From Siphonodentalium dalli (lineage: Eukaryota; Mollusca; Scaphopoda; Gadilida; Siphonodentaliidae), in NCBI GenBank assembly GCA_032622095.1, contig CP136064.1:146446864-146510863 (forward strand): 64,000 nucleotides of DNA, read 5' to 3'. Both the position numbers and the translations under genes were made by a program. The number at the start of each line of letters is the position of its first letter. The stretch's first letter is position 1. This document shows, piece by piece, positions 22,346-37,000 of this stretch. The notes under the pieces are model-generated. The model did not search any database and was not told the origin of the DNA. It was given only the letters and a program-made list of their open reading frames with translations.

Positions 22346-22738
22346 AAACATGCGCAGAAAATTAATACAATTTTAACGTTACTAAAGTTATCGTTCGCAA
22401 ACCAAAATGCGCATGCACGGACGAAATGACGCACACTCGGACAGACGCTGTTGGTTTTCGTAGTTTTCCTGGGACAAATATAACTTTGGCATAATGCTCA
22501 TGTTGAGCCATATCCAAATTAAATCGGTCAATGGTTCACCACACAGTTCGGATGGAAGTGCAACAAGGGCTTTCATGATAACGGATACTGTTTATTTCCC
22601 ATTTTATCTCTGGTGCCATATCAGGATTAGTGAACATTCATCATTATCGGTGTCCTGTCTACGTCATAATTCAGAAACCCCTCATGTGCCACAAAGTAGT
22701 CTAGTCATGTCATGAGATAGAAGCTATCCAGTTCTACG
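22346..22738. other. spacer, no gene recognised
   Basis: Short overlapping frames on both strands have no motif. The right end of the piggyBac element may lie here (TTAA occurs at several places, for instance near 22356, 22373 and 22527), but I cannot pick one. Confidence 0.35.
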
Positions 22739-23203
22739 TTTAAAGGTACGGGAGGCCTTGGCGGTGGGTATCCTGTCAAAATGTTTCCACCCGTCAAAAA
22801 CCGGCACAAACAGAAAGAACATCAAAATGTAGACATATGTTTGACCATTGTTATGTAAACAAAAAAAAGCATAAACAGTTACTTTTCTGGTGTTTGTTTA
22901 TATTATTATGGTAAACATAAAGAGCGTTCTTTGTTGGTGAATTCCTGATATGGAACTAATAAAGAGCGTTTATACCATTTGTGTGTGATTAGCCAGCAGC
23001 ATTGTGCTGTCTTCTGTAACACAACCAGGCTCTTGTTCAGATAACATATAGTAGATCTGTATGATAACATACTGTTGTTTACGCGATTGTCATGGTATAT
23101 ATGCATTGAACACTAAGCGTGTTAATGTTTTTCTGTTTACGGTGTTTGGAACAGATATGAATATTTTCGACAATTAAGGCCTCCCGTGCCTTTAAGTTAT
23201 TTG
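22739..23203 (+). mobile_element. TTAA-flanked inverted-repeat element, diverged single copy (forward)
   Basis: The left end reads TTTAAAGGTACGGGAGGCCT and the right end AGGCCTCCCGTGCCTTTAAG, so the inverted ends match almost perfectly for about 17 bases inside a TTAA on each side. Internally it carries GGCGGTGGGTATCCTGTCAA, AACATAAAGAGCGTTCTTTG and TAATAAAGAGCGTTTAT in the same order as the satellite units. About 465 bp long, non-coding and therefore non-autonomous. It appears to be a single-copy relative of the satellite monomer. Confidence 0.88.
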
Positions 23204-24726
23204 ATTATATGTTATGTAAGTCGTCATCATTGTTTTTTTTTTTATAAAATCGTCATCATTGTTATATTTTCATTTTGTTCTGATGATAATCCATGTTCAA
23301 TAAACATCTGAATTTGAATTGATGTCCAGATATCTTGTCATGGTACTCTGACAAAACCCCCTCAGGAAGAAAACAAACAGTAGGACAAACCTTTTGGGAC
23401 CAAACGACATTATTACAAAACGCCCTCGGTTGATATAAGTTATCTGGTTGAGGGAGAAAACAAATATCTTGCATTTGGCGTCGTCCGGCAAAACATGTTC
23501 TCTGGTGCATATTTTGGTCGGATTTTGTCGTTAAATAATTTAGCACGGGATACAATCCATACAATTGGGACATTGGTCATGGCATGGTACATGGAAGTTG
23601 ACATCAGCATGTTTATAGGGACAAGCACATTTGGTATAATTCGGCCAAAATAAATCATTAACCAAATGATGCAATACCGGTAAATGCTCTCGTGCAGAAT
23701 AGACATGTATGTATATACAGGTGTTCCAATCTCGGTAGCTCGAGCGAGAACAGCATTGTTAACCTACGGCCGGTTCTGCCAAGTGCGCAACATAAATATG
23801 ACACGGACCGCACCTCCCCAAGCTGCCTTCATAAGGACAATATAATATCATGCAGCCAATTGCCCTGTATGCATTTGTTGGCAATCAGGCAAGTTGTTAG
23901 CTAAAGCGGAAATGAATATATTAACCAGTGCACATGGACTTGCAACGCGCTCCGCTCCCATTCCATGCATCCAAACGGCCTCTATGCGCTGTCCCTATTA
24001 TACATGTACTCGGATAGAGGCAGTTTGGATGCACGTTTTACGTTAATAGCACGGTAGTATTATTAAAGTCAAGGGGATCGATACAATACCCCCGTTTACC
24101 ATCACTAGAAAATCTGACAAATTTAGCCCATTTATCCAACAATGGCATCTTTATCGCCATGGGTGGGTCGGCGATTGATTCTTTCATTTTAAACCATACA
24201 TGTACAAACGCTCATCAATTTCATTTCTATATGCAAGCATTTAGTATTTTCTTCTGAATATTGTCTCCCAACAGCGTCAAAAAGCAAGGTCTGGGTGGCG
24301 CGAACGATGTGGCCCGGCACGCATCCAGCTTATTATAATTACAAAACGATCGAACAATCAACTAAAACGTTTAGCGCTCAATGATCACTTGTTGTCTGAT
24401 AATGTATCTATGCACACGTCGTCATTATCTATTTTTAACAACCAAATTAGAGGGTAATTATGAAATATTCATTATTGTTTGAACTCTCCATCGCGATTCG
24501 CGATCGCATCTACAAACAACTCGACATATGAAGCTGGGTGTGTTCATTTGCTACAATGAGTATATGACTGAACAAAGACACACAACCCCTCCCCCACACG
24601 TTTCAAACGAAAACATTGTCCCGTTAGAAATGTCCTTAAAGTGTTTGTCGGAAAGTGTCATATGCCACGAAGACATGTAAATAAACGACGAATGGAGATA
24701 TCGTACGTTGATAACTGCTTATTGCT
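23204..24726. other. no gene recognised; one short inverted repeat
   Basis: A 20-base inverted repeat, GCATCCAAACGGCCTCTAT against ATAGAGGCAGTTTGGATGC, lies at 23967-23985 and 24014-24032. Overlapping minus-strand frames at 23262-23706 show no domain. The rest is unassigned. Confidence 0.4.
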
Positions 24727-27577
24727 ATATTAAAGATACGGACGGCGTTGGCAGTGGGTATGCTGTTAAAATATTCACCTCCGTCAAAAACAGCCATAAA
24801 CCTTTGGGAGACTCTTGAAATAATCCGACCTTATGGAGAATCTCGATATATCATTTTCTATGCAACGCGTAGCTTCTGGGTAAGGTGAGGGCATTTGTTA
24901 TTAATCGAAAAAATAAACATCTTTTATTGCTATATCAAAGATACGGGCGGTGTTGGCAATCATCGCACACATTGAAGACAGTATACTATTAAACAATACA
25001 CTATTTACGCCCCATTATGTTTGCATATGAACAATGCTTTAATATTCCATATGTTGATGGCGAGACATCTCGATATATCATTTTCTATGCAACGTAAAGC
25101 TTCTGGTTATGGTGAGAGCATTTGGTATCAAACGAACAAAAAATCTTTTATTGCTATATAAAAGATACGGCCAGTGTCGGCGGTGGGCATGCTACTAACA
25201 TATTCACATCCGTCAAATGTGTTACGTAAACAAAAGCAAACAACGTTACCTTTCCTAGGTTTTATTTAGATCCGGATATGGTAAACATAAAGAGCGTTTT
25301 TTGTTACTACTTTCCTTATATGGAGCGTTTATATAATGTTTGTGTGATTAACCACTATAATTGCGTTGTGTTATGTAAACAGAAGCAAAACTTCCGTAAC
25401 ACGAGCATGCTGTTGTTTACGCAATCATCATACACATTGAGGACAATACACTATTCACGCGCTGATTACGTTTGCATCTGAACAAAACTGTACATATTTT
25501 AATATTCCATCTGTTGGTGGCGATTTGACCACATATTAATATTTCTGCAACGAACACCGCCCGTGCCTTTAATTATTATAACCAATGCCATGTACTGATA
25601 TACATATACATATACCTAACAACATGAACGACATTAGGGAGACTCTTGAAATAATCCGACCTTAGGGAGACATCTCAATATATCATTTTCCATGCAACGC
25701 GCAGCTTCTGGGTATGGTGAGAGCATTTGGTATTAATAATAATAAAAACACATCTTTTATTGCTCATATTAAAGATACGGGCGGTGTTGGGTATGCTGTT
25801 AAAATATTCATCTCCGTCAAAAACCGCCATAAACAGAAATATTAACATATAGGCAGAATTTGTTGTTATATCATACACAAATATGGCATAAACAGTATGT
25901 TATTGTCAATTGTTTTCACTTTGTTGTGCAAACACAAGGAAAAAACCGTTACGTTTCCTGGCTTTTGTTTAGATCCGGATATGTTAAGCATAAAGAGCGT
26001 TGTTTGTTACTGTTTTTCTTATATGGAAATAATGAAGAGGGTTTATATAATGTTTGTGTGATTAAACAATATGATTGCGTTGTGTTATGTAAACAGACGC
26101 AAAACTTCTGTAACACGAGCATGCTGTTGTTTACGCAATCATTGTACACATTGAGGACAATACACTATTCACGCGCTGATTACGTTTGCACATATGAACA
26201 AAACTGTACATATTTTAATATTCCATCTGTTGGTGGCGATTTGACCACATATTAATATTTCTGCAACGAACACCGCCCGTGCCTTTAATTATTATAACCA
26301 ATGCCATGTACTGATATACATATACATATAGCTAACAAAATTAACGACATTATGGAGACTCTTGAAATAATCCGACCTTAGGGAGACATCTCGACAAAGC
26401 TATATATATTTTAATATTCCATCTGTTGGTGGCGATTTGATTACATATGAATAGTTCTGCAACGAACGCCGCCCGTGCCTTTAATTATTATAACCAATAC
26501 CATGTAATGATATACATATACCTAACAACATGAAACGACATTCGGGAGACTCTTGAAATAATCCGACCTTAGACAGACATCTCAATATATCATTTTCCAT
26601 GCAACGTGCAGCTTCTGGGTATGGTGAGAGCATTTGGTATTAATAAAAAACATCTTTTATTGCTCATATTATAGATGCGGGCGGTGTTGGCGGTGGGTAT
26701 GCTGTTAAAATATTCATCTCCGTCAAAAACCGCCATAAACAGAAATAGTAAAATATAGGCAGAAGTTGTTGTTATATCATACAGAAATATGGCATAAACA
26801 GTATGTTATTGTCAATTGTTTTCACTTTGTTGTGCAAACAAAAGGAAAAAACCGTTACGTTTCCTGGCTTTTGTTTAGATCCGGATATGTTAAGCATAAA
26901 GAGCGTTGTTTGTTACTATTTTTCTTATATGGAAATAATGAAGAGCGTTTATATAATGTTTGTGTGATTAAACAATATGATTGCGTTGTGTTATGTAAAC
27001 AGACGCAAAACTTCTGTAACACGAGCATGCTGTTGTTTACGCAATCATCGTACACATTGAGGACAATACACTATTCATGCGCTGATTACGTTTGCATATG
27101 AACAAAACTGTACATATTTTAATATTCCATCTGTTGGTGGCGATTTGACCACATATTAATATTTCTGCAACGAACACCGCCCGTGCCTTTAATTATTATA
27201 ACCAATGCCATGTACTGATATACATATACATATAGCTAACAAAATTAACGACATTAGGGAGACTCTTGAAATAATCCGACCTTAGGGAGACATCTCGACA
27301 AAGATATATATATTTTAATATTCCATCTGTTGGTGGCGATTTGATCGCATATGAATAGTTCTGCAACGAACGCCGCCCGTGCCTTTAATTATTATAACCA
27401 ATACCATGTAATGATATACATATACCTAACAACATGAAACGACATTCGGGAGACTCTTGAAATAATCCGACCTTAGGCAGACATCTCAATATATCATTTT
27501 CCATGCAACGTGCAGCTTCTGGGTATGGTGAGAGCATTTGGTATTAATAAAAAAACATCTTTTATTGCTCATATTAA

Positions 27578-28095
27578 AGATACGGGCGGTGTTGGCGGTG
27601 GGTATGCTATTAAAATATTCATCTCCGTCAAAAACCGCCATAAACAGAAATAGTAAAATATAGGCAGAAGTTGTTGTTATATCATACAGAAATATGGCAT
27701 AAACAGTATGTTATTGTCAATTGTTTTCACTTTGTTGTGCAAACAAAAGGAAAAAACCGTTACGTTTCCTGACTTTTGTATAGATCCGGATATGGTAAGC
27801 ATAAAGAGCGTTGTTTGTTACTATTTTTCTTATATGGAAATAATGAAGAGCGTTTATATAATGTTTGTGTGATTAACCAATATGATTGCGTTGTGTTTTG
27901 TAAACAGAAGCAAAACTTCTGTAACACGAGCATGCTGTTGTTTACGCAATCATCGTACACATTGAGGACAATACACTATTCACGCGCTGATTACGTTTGC
28001 ACATATGAACAAAACTGTACATATTTTAATATTCCATCTGTTGGTGGCGATTTGATCACATATGAATAGTTCTGCAACGAACGCCACCCGTGCCT
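27578..28095 (+). mobile_element. representative TTAA-bounded monomer inside the satellite
   Basis: TTAA at 27574-27577 precedes AGATACGGGCGGTGTTGGCG. CGCCACCCGTGCCT is followed by TTAA at 28096-28099. The inverted ends match for about 18 bases with one or two differences. The interval is 518 bp, close to the single copy at 22739-23203 (465 bp) and in the same internal order. This shows the satellite unit contains a complete, TTAA-flanked MITE-like element and not just part of one. Confidence 0.8.
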
Positions 28096-31000
28096 TTAAT
28101 TATTATAACCAATGCCATGTACTGATATACATATACATATAGCTAACAAAATTAACAACATTAGGGAGACTCTTGAAATAATCCGACCTTAGGGAGACAT
28201 CTCGACAAAGCTATATATATTTTAATATTCCATCTGTTGGTGGCGATTTGATCACATATGAATAGTTCTGCAACGAACGGCGCCCGTGCCTTTAATTATT
28301 ATAACCAATACCATGTAATGATATACATATACCTAACAACATGAAACGACATTCGGGAGACTCTTGTAATAATCCGACCTTAGGCAGACATCTCAATATA
28401 TCATTTTCCATGCAACGTGCAGCTTCTGGGTATGATGAGAGCATTTGGTATTAATAAAAAAACATCTTTTATTGCTCATATTAAAGATACGGGCGGTGTT
28501 GGCGGTGGGTATGCTGTTAAAATATTCATCTCCGTCAAAAACCGCCATAAACAGAAATAGTAAAATATAGGCAGAAGTTGTTGTTATATCATACAGAAAT
28601 ATGGCATAAACAGTATGTTATTGTCAATTGTTTTCACTTTGTTGTGCAAACAAAAGGAAAAAACCGTTACGTTTCCTGACTATTGTATAGATCCGGATAT
28701 GGTAAGCATAAAGAGCGTTATTTGTTACTATTTTTCTTATATGGAAATAATGAAGAGCGTTTATATAATGTTTGTGTGATTAACCAATATGATTGCGTTG
28801 TGTTATGTAAACAGAAGCAAAACTTCTGTAACACGAGCATGCTGTTGTTTACGCAATCATCGTACACATTTAGGACAATACACTATTCGTGCGCTGATTA
28901 CGTTTGCATATGAACAAAACTGTACATATTTTAATATTCCATCTGTTGGTGGCGATTTGACCACATATCAATATTTCTGCAACGAACACGGCCCGTGCCT
29001 TTAATTATTATAACCAATTCCATGTACTGATATACATATACATATAGCTAACAAAATTAACGACATTAGGGAGACTCTTGAAATAATCCGACCTTAGGGA
29101 GACATCTCGACACAGCTATATATATTTTAATATTCCATCTGTTGGTGGCGATTTGATCACATATGAATAGTTCTGCAACGAACACCGCCCGTGCCTTTAA
29201 TTATTATAACCAATACCATGTAATGATATACATATACCTAACAACATGAAAAGACATTCGGGAGACTCTTGAAATAATCCGACCTTAGGCAGACATCTCA
29301 ATATATCATTTTCCATGCAACGTGCAGCTTCTGGGTATGGTGAGAGCATTTGGTATTAATACAAAAACATCTGTTATTGCTCATATTAAAGATACGGGCT
29401 GTCTTTGGCGGTGGGTATGCTGTTAAAATATTCAGCTCCGTCAAAAACCGCCATAAACAGAAATAGTAAAATATAGGCAGAATTTTTTGTTATATCATAC
29501 AGAACTATGGCATAAACAGTACGTTACGTTTCCTGACTTTTGTATAGATCCGGATTTGGTAAGCATAAAGAGCGTCGTTTGTTACTATATTTCTTATATG
29601 GAAATAATGAAGAGCGTTTATATAATGTTTGTGTGATTAACTAATATGGTTGCGTTGTCTTATGTAAACAGAAGCAAAACTTTTATAACACGAGCATGCT
29701 GTTGTTTACGCAATCATTGTACACATTGAGGACAATACACTATTCACGCGCTGATTACGTTTGCACATATGAACAAAACTGTACATATTTTAATATTCCA
29801 TCTGTTGGTGGCGATTTGACCACATATTAATATTTCTGCAACGAACACCGCCCGTGCCTTTAATTAGTATAACCAATGCCATGTACTGATATACATATAC
29901 ATATAGCTAACAAAATTAACGACATTATGGAGACTCTTGAAATAATCCGACCTTAGGGAGACATCTCGACAAAGCTATATATATTTTAATATTCCATCTG
30001 TTGGTGGCGATTTGATTACATATGAATAGTTCTGCAACGAACGCCGCCCGTGCCTTTAATTATTATAACCAATACCATGTAATGATATACATATACCTAA
30101 CAACATGAAACGACATTCGGGAGACTCTTGAAATAATCCGACCTTAGACAGACATCTCAATATATCATTTTCCATGCAACGTGCAGCTTCTGGGTATGGT
30201 GAGAGCATTTGGTATTAATAAAAAACATCTTTTATTGCTCATATTATAGATACGGGCGGTGTTGGCGGTGGGTATGCTGTTAAAATATTCATCTCCGTCA
30301 AAAACCGCCATAAACAGAAATAGTAAAATATAGGCAGAATTTGTTGTTTTTTATATCATACAGAAATATGGCATAAACAGTATGTTATTGTCAATTGTTT
30401 TCACTTTGTTGTGCAAACTAAAGGAAAAAACCGTTACGTTTCCTGAATTTTGTATAGATCCGGATATGGTAAGCATAAAGAGCGTTGTTTGTTACTATTT
30501 TTCTTATATGGAAGTAATGAAGAGCGTTTATATAATGTTTGTGTGATTAACCAATATGATTGCGTTGTGTTATGTAAACAGAAGCAAAACTTCGGTAACA
30601 CGAGCATGCTGTTGTTTACGCAATCATCGTACACATTGAGGACAATACACTATTCGTGCGCTGATTACGTTTGCATATGAACAAAACTGTACATATTTTA
30701 ATATTCCATCTGTTGGTGGCGATTTGACCACATATTAATATTTCTGCAACGAACACCGCCCGTGCCTTTAATTATTATAACCAATGCCATGTACTGATAT
30801 ACATATACATATAGCTAACAAAATTAACGACATTAGGGAGACTCTTGAAATAATCCGACCTTAGGGAGACATCTCGACAAAGATATATATATTTTAATAT
30901 TCCATCTGTTGGTGGCGATTTGATCGCATATGAATAGTTCTGCAACGAACGCCGCCCGTGCCTTTAATTATTATAACCAATACCATGTAATGATATACAT

Positions 31001-34000
31001 ATACCTAACAACATGAAACGACATTCGGGAGACTCTTGAAATAATCCGACCTTAGGCAGACATCTCAATATATCATTTTCCATGCAACGTGCAGCTTCTG
31101 GGTATGGTGAGAGCATTTGGTATTAATAAAAAAACATCTTTTATTGCTCATATTAAAGATACGGGCTGTCTTTGGCGGTGGGTATGCTGTTAAAATATTC
31201 AGCTCCGTCAAAAACCGCCATAAACAGAAATAGTAAAATATAGGCAGAATTTGTTGTTATATCATACAGAACTATGGCATAAACTTTACGTTACGTTTCC
31301 TGACTTTTGTATAGATCCGGATATGGTAAGCATAAAGAGCGTTGTTTGTTACTATATTTCTTATATGGAAATAATGAAGAGCGTTTATATAATGTTTGTG
31401 TGATTAACTAATATGGTTGCGTTGTGTTATGTAAACAGAAGCAAAACTTTTATAACACGAGCATGCTGTTGTTTACGCAATCATCGTACACATTGAGGAC
31501 AATACACTATTCATGCGCTGATTACGTTTGCATATGAACAAAACTGTACATATTTTAATATTCCATCTGTTGGTGGCGATTTGACCACATATTAATATTT
31601 CTGCAACGAACACCGCCCGTGCCTTTAATTATTATAACCAATGCCATGTCCTGATATACATATACATATAGCTAACAAAATTAACGACATTAGGGAGACT
31701 CTTGAAATAATCCGACCTTAGGGAGACATCTCGACAAAGCTATATATATTTTAATATTTCATCTGTTGGTGGCGATTTGATCACATATGAATAGTTCTGC
31801 AACGAATGCCGCCCGTGCCTTTAATTATTATAACCAATACCATGTAATGATATACATATACCTAACAACATGAAACGACATTCGGGAGACTCTTGAAATA
31901 ATCCGACCTTAAGCAGACATCTCAATATATCATTTTCCATGCAACGTGCAGCTTCTGGGTATGGTGAGAGCATTTGGTATTAATAAAAAAACATCTTTTA
32001 TTGCTCATATTAAAGATACGGGCGGTGTTGGCGGTGGGTATGCTGTTAAAATATTCATCTCCGTCAAAAACCGCCATAAACAGAAATAGTAAAATATAGG
32101 CAGAAGTTGTTGTTATATCATACAGAAATATGGCATAAACAGTATGTTATTGTCAATTGTTTTCACTTTGTTGTGCAAACAAAAGGAAAAAACCGTTACG
32201 TTTCCTGACTTTTGTATAGATCCGGATATGGTAAGCATAAAGAGCGTTGTTTGTTACTATTTTTCTTATATGGAAATAATGAAGAGCGTTTATATAATGT
32301 TTGTGTGATTAACCAATATGATTGCGTTGTGTTTTGTAAACAGAAGCAAAACTTCTGTAACACGAGCATGCTGTTGTTTACGCAATCATCGTACACATTG
32401 AGGACAATACACTATTCACGCGCTGATTACGTTTGCACATATGAACAAAACTGTACATATTTTAATATTCCATCTGTTGGTGGCGATTTGATCACATATG
32501 AATAGTTCTGCAACGAACGCCACCCGTGCCTTTAATTATTATAACCAATGCCATGTACTGATATACATATACATATAGCTAACAAAATTAACGACATTAG
32601 GGAGACTCTTGAAATAATCCGACCTTAGGGAGACATCTCGACAAAGCTATATATATTTTAATATTCCATCTGTTGGTGGCGATTTGATCACATATGAATA
32701 GTTCTGCAACGAACGGCGCCCGTGCCTTTAATTATTATAACCAATACCATGTAATGATATACATATACCTAACAACATGAAACGACATTCGGGAGACTCT
32801 TGAAATAATCCGACCTTAGGCAGACATCTCAATATATCATTTTCCATGCAACGTGCAGCTTCTGGGTATGATGAGAGCATTTGGTATTAATAAAAAAACA
32901 TCTTTTATTGCTCATATTAAAGATACGGGCGGTGTTGGCGGTGGGTATGCTGTTAAAATATTCATCTCCGTCAAAAACCGCCATAAACAGAAATAGTAAA
33001 ATATAGGCAGAAGTTGTTGTTATATCATACAGAAATATGGCATAAACAGTATGTTATTGTCAATTGTTTTCACTTTGTTGTGCAAACAAAAGGAAAAAAC
33101 CGTTACGTTTCCTGACTATTGTATAGATCCGGATATGGTAAGCATAAAGAGCGTTGTTTGTTACTATTTTTCTTATATGGAAATAATGAAGAGCGTTTAT
33201 ATAATGTTTGTGTGATTAACCAATATGATTGCGTTGTGTTATGTAAACAGAAGCAAAACTTCTGTAACACGAGCATGCTGTTGTTTACGCAATCATCGTA
33301 CACATTTAGGACAATACACTATTCGTGCGCTGATTACGTTTGCATATGAACAAAACTGTACATATTTTAATATTCCATCTGTTGGTGGCGATTTGACCAC
33401 ATATCAATATTTCTGCAACGAACACGGCCCGTGCCTTTAATTATTATAACCAATTCCATGTACTGATATACATATACATATAGCTAACAAAATTAACGAC
33501 ATTAGGGAGACTCTTGAAATAATCCGACCTTAGGGAGACATCTCGACACAGCTATATATATTTTAATATTCCATCTGTTGGTGGCGATTTGATCACATAT
33601 GAATAGTTCTGCAACGAACACCGCCCGTGCCTTTAATTATTATAACCAATACCATGTAATGATATACATATACCTAACAACATGAAAAGACATTCGGGAG
33701 ACTCTTGAAATAATCCGACCTTAGGCAGACATCTCAATATATCATTTTCCATGCAACGTGCAGCTTCTGGGTATGGTGAGAGCATTTGGTATTAATACAA
33801 AAACATCTGTTATTGCTCGTATTAAAGATACGGGCTGTCTTTGGCGGTGGGTATGCTGTTAAAATATTCAGCTCCGTCAAAAACCGCCATAAACAGAAAT
33901 AGTAAAATATAGGCAGAATTTTTTGTTATATCATACAGAACTATGGCATAAACAGTACGTTACGTTTCCTGACTTTTGTATAGATCCGGATATGGTAAGC

Positions 34001-37000
34001 ATAAAGAGCGTCGTTTGTTACTATATTTCTTATATGGAAATAATGAAGAGCGTTTATATAATGTTTGTGTGATTAACTAATATGGTTGCGTTGTGTTATG
34101 TAAACAGAAGCAAAACTTTTATAACACGAGCATGCTGTTGTTTACGCAATCATTGTACACATTGAGGACAATACACCATTCACGCGCTGATTACGTTTGC
34201 ACATATGAACAAAACTGTACATATTTTAATATTCCATCTGTTGGTGGCGATTTGACCACATATTAATATTTCTGCAACGAACACCGCCCGTGCCTTTAAT
34301 TATTATAACCAATGCCATGTACTGATATACATATACATATAGCTAACAAAATTAACGACATTATGGAGACTCTTGAAATAATCCGACCTTAGGGAGACAT
34401 CTCGACAAAGCTATATATATTTTAATATTCCATCTGTTGGTGGCGATTTGATTACATATGAATAGTTCTGCAACGAACGCCGCCCGTGCCTTTAATTATT
34501 ATAACCAATACCATGTAATGATATACATATACCTAACAACATGAAACGACATTCGGGAGACTCTTGAAATAATCCGACCTTAGACAGACATCTCAATATA
34601 TCATTTTCCATGCAACGTGCAGCTTCTGGGTATGGTGAGAGCATTTGGTATTAATAAAAAACATCTTTTATTGCTCATATTATAGATACGGGCGGTGTTG
34701 GCGGTGGGTATGCTGTTAAAATATTCATCTCCGTCAAAAACCGCCATAAACAGAAATAGTAAAATATAGGCAGAAGTTGTTGTTATATCATACAGAAATA
34801 TGGCATAAACAGTATGTTATTGTCAATTGTTTTCACTTTGTTGTGCAAACAAAAGGAAAAAACCGTTACGTTTCCTGACTATTGTATAGATCCGGATATG
34901 GTAAGCATAAAGAGCGTTATTTGTTACTATTTTTCTTATATGGAAATAATGAAGAGCGTTTATATAATGTTTGTGTGATTAACCAATATGATTGCGTTGT
35001 GTTATGTAAACAGAAGCAAAACTTCTGTAACACGAGCATGCTGTTGTTTACGCAATCATCGTACACATTTAGGACAATACACTATTCGTGCGCTGATTAC
35101 GTTTGCATATGAACAAAACTGTACATATTTTAATATTCCATCTGTTGGTGGCGATTTGACCACATATCAATATTTCTGCAACGAACACGGCCCGTGCCTT
35201 TAATTATTATAACCAATTCCATGTACTGATATACATATACATATAGCTAACAAAATTAACGACATTAGGGAGACTCTTGAAATAATCCGACCTTAGGGAG
35301 ACATCTCGACACAGCTATATATATTTTAATATTCCATCTGTTGGTGGCGATTTGATCACATATGAATAGTTCTGCAACGAACACCGCCCGTGCCTTTAAT
35401 TATTATAACCAATACCATGTAATGATATACATATACCTAACAACATGAAAAGACATTCGGGAGACTCTTGAAATAATCCGACCTTAGGCAGACATCTCAA
35501 TATATCATTTTCCATGCAACGTGCAGCTTCTGGGTATGGTGAGAGCATTTGGTATTAATACAAAAACATCTGTTATTGCTCATATTAAAGATACGGGCTG
35601 TCTTTGGCGGTGGGTATGCTGTTAAAATATTCAGCTCCGTCAAAAACCGCCATAAACAGAAATAGTAAAATATAGGCAGAATTTTTTGTTATATCATACA
35701 GAACTATGGCATAAACAGTACGTTACGTTTCCTGACTTTTGTATAGATCCGGATATGGTAAGCATAAAGAGCGTCGTTTGTTACTATATTTCTTATATGG
35801 AAATAATGAAGAGCGTTTATATAATGTTTGTGTGATTAACTAATATGGTTGCGTTGTGTTATGTAAACAGAAGCAAAACTTTTATAACACGAGCATGCTG
35901 TTGTTTACGCAATCATTGTACACATTGAGGACAATACACTATTCACGCGCTGATTACGTTTGCACATATGAACAAAACTGTACATATTTTAATATTCCAT
36001 CTGTTGGTGGCGATTTGACCACATATTAATATTTCTGCAACGAACACCGCCCGTGCCTTTAATTATTATAACCAATGCCATGTACTGATATACATATACA
36101 TATAGCTAACAAAATTAACGACATTATGGAGACTCTTGAAATAATCCGACCTTAGGGAGACATCTCGACAAAGCTATATATATTTTAATATTCCATCTGT
36201 TGGTGGCGATTTGATTACATATGAATAGTTCTGCAACGAACGCCGCCCGTGCCTTTAATTATTATAACCAATACCATGTAATGATATACATATACCTAAC
36301 AACATGAAACGACATTCGGGAGACTCTTGAAATAATCCGACCTTAGACAGACATCTCAATATATCATTTTCCATGCAACGTGCAGCTTCTGGGTATGGTG
36401 AGAGCATTTGGTATTAATAAAAAACATCTTTTATTGCTCATATTATAGATACGGGCGGTGTTGGCGGTGGGTATGCTGTTAAAATATTCATCTCCGTCAA
36501 AAACCGCCATAAACAGAAATAGTAAAATATAGGCAGAATTTGTTGTTTTTTATATCATACAGAAATATGGCATAAACAGTATGTTATTGTCAATTGTTTT
36601 CACTTTGTTGTGCAAACTAAAGGAAAAAACCGTTACGTTTCCTGAATTTTGTATAGATCCGGATATGGTAAGCATAAAGAGCGTTGTTTGTTACTATTTT
36701 TCTTATATGGAAATAATGAAGAGCGTTTATATAATGTTTGTGTGATTAACCAATATGATTGCGTTGTGTTATGTAAACAGAAGCAAAACTTCTGTAACAC
36801 GAGCATGCTGTTGTTTACGCAATCATCGTACACATTTAGGACAATACACTATTCGTGCGCTGATTACGTTTGCATATGAACAAAACTGTACATATTTTAA
36901 TATTCCATCTGTTGGTGGCGATTTGACCACATATCAATATTTCTGCAACGAACACGGCCCGTGCCTTTAATTATTATAACCAATTCCATGTACTGATATA

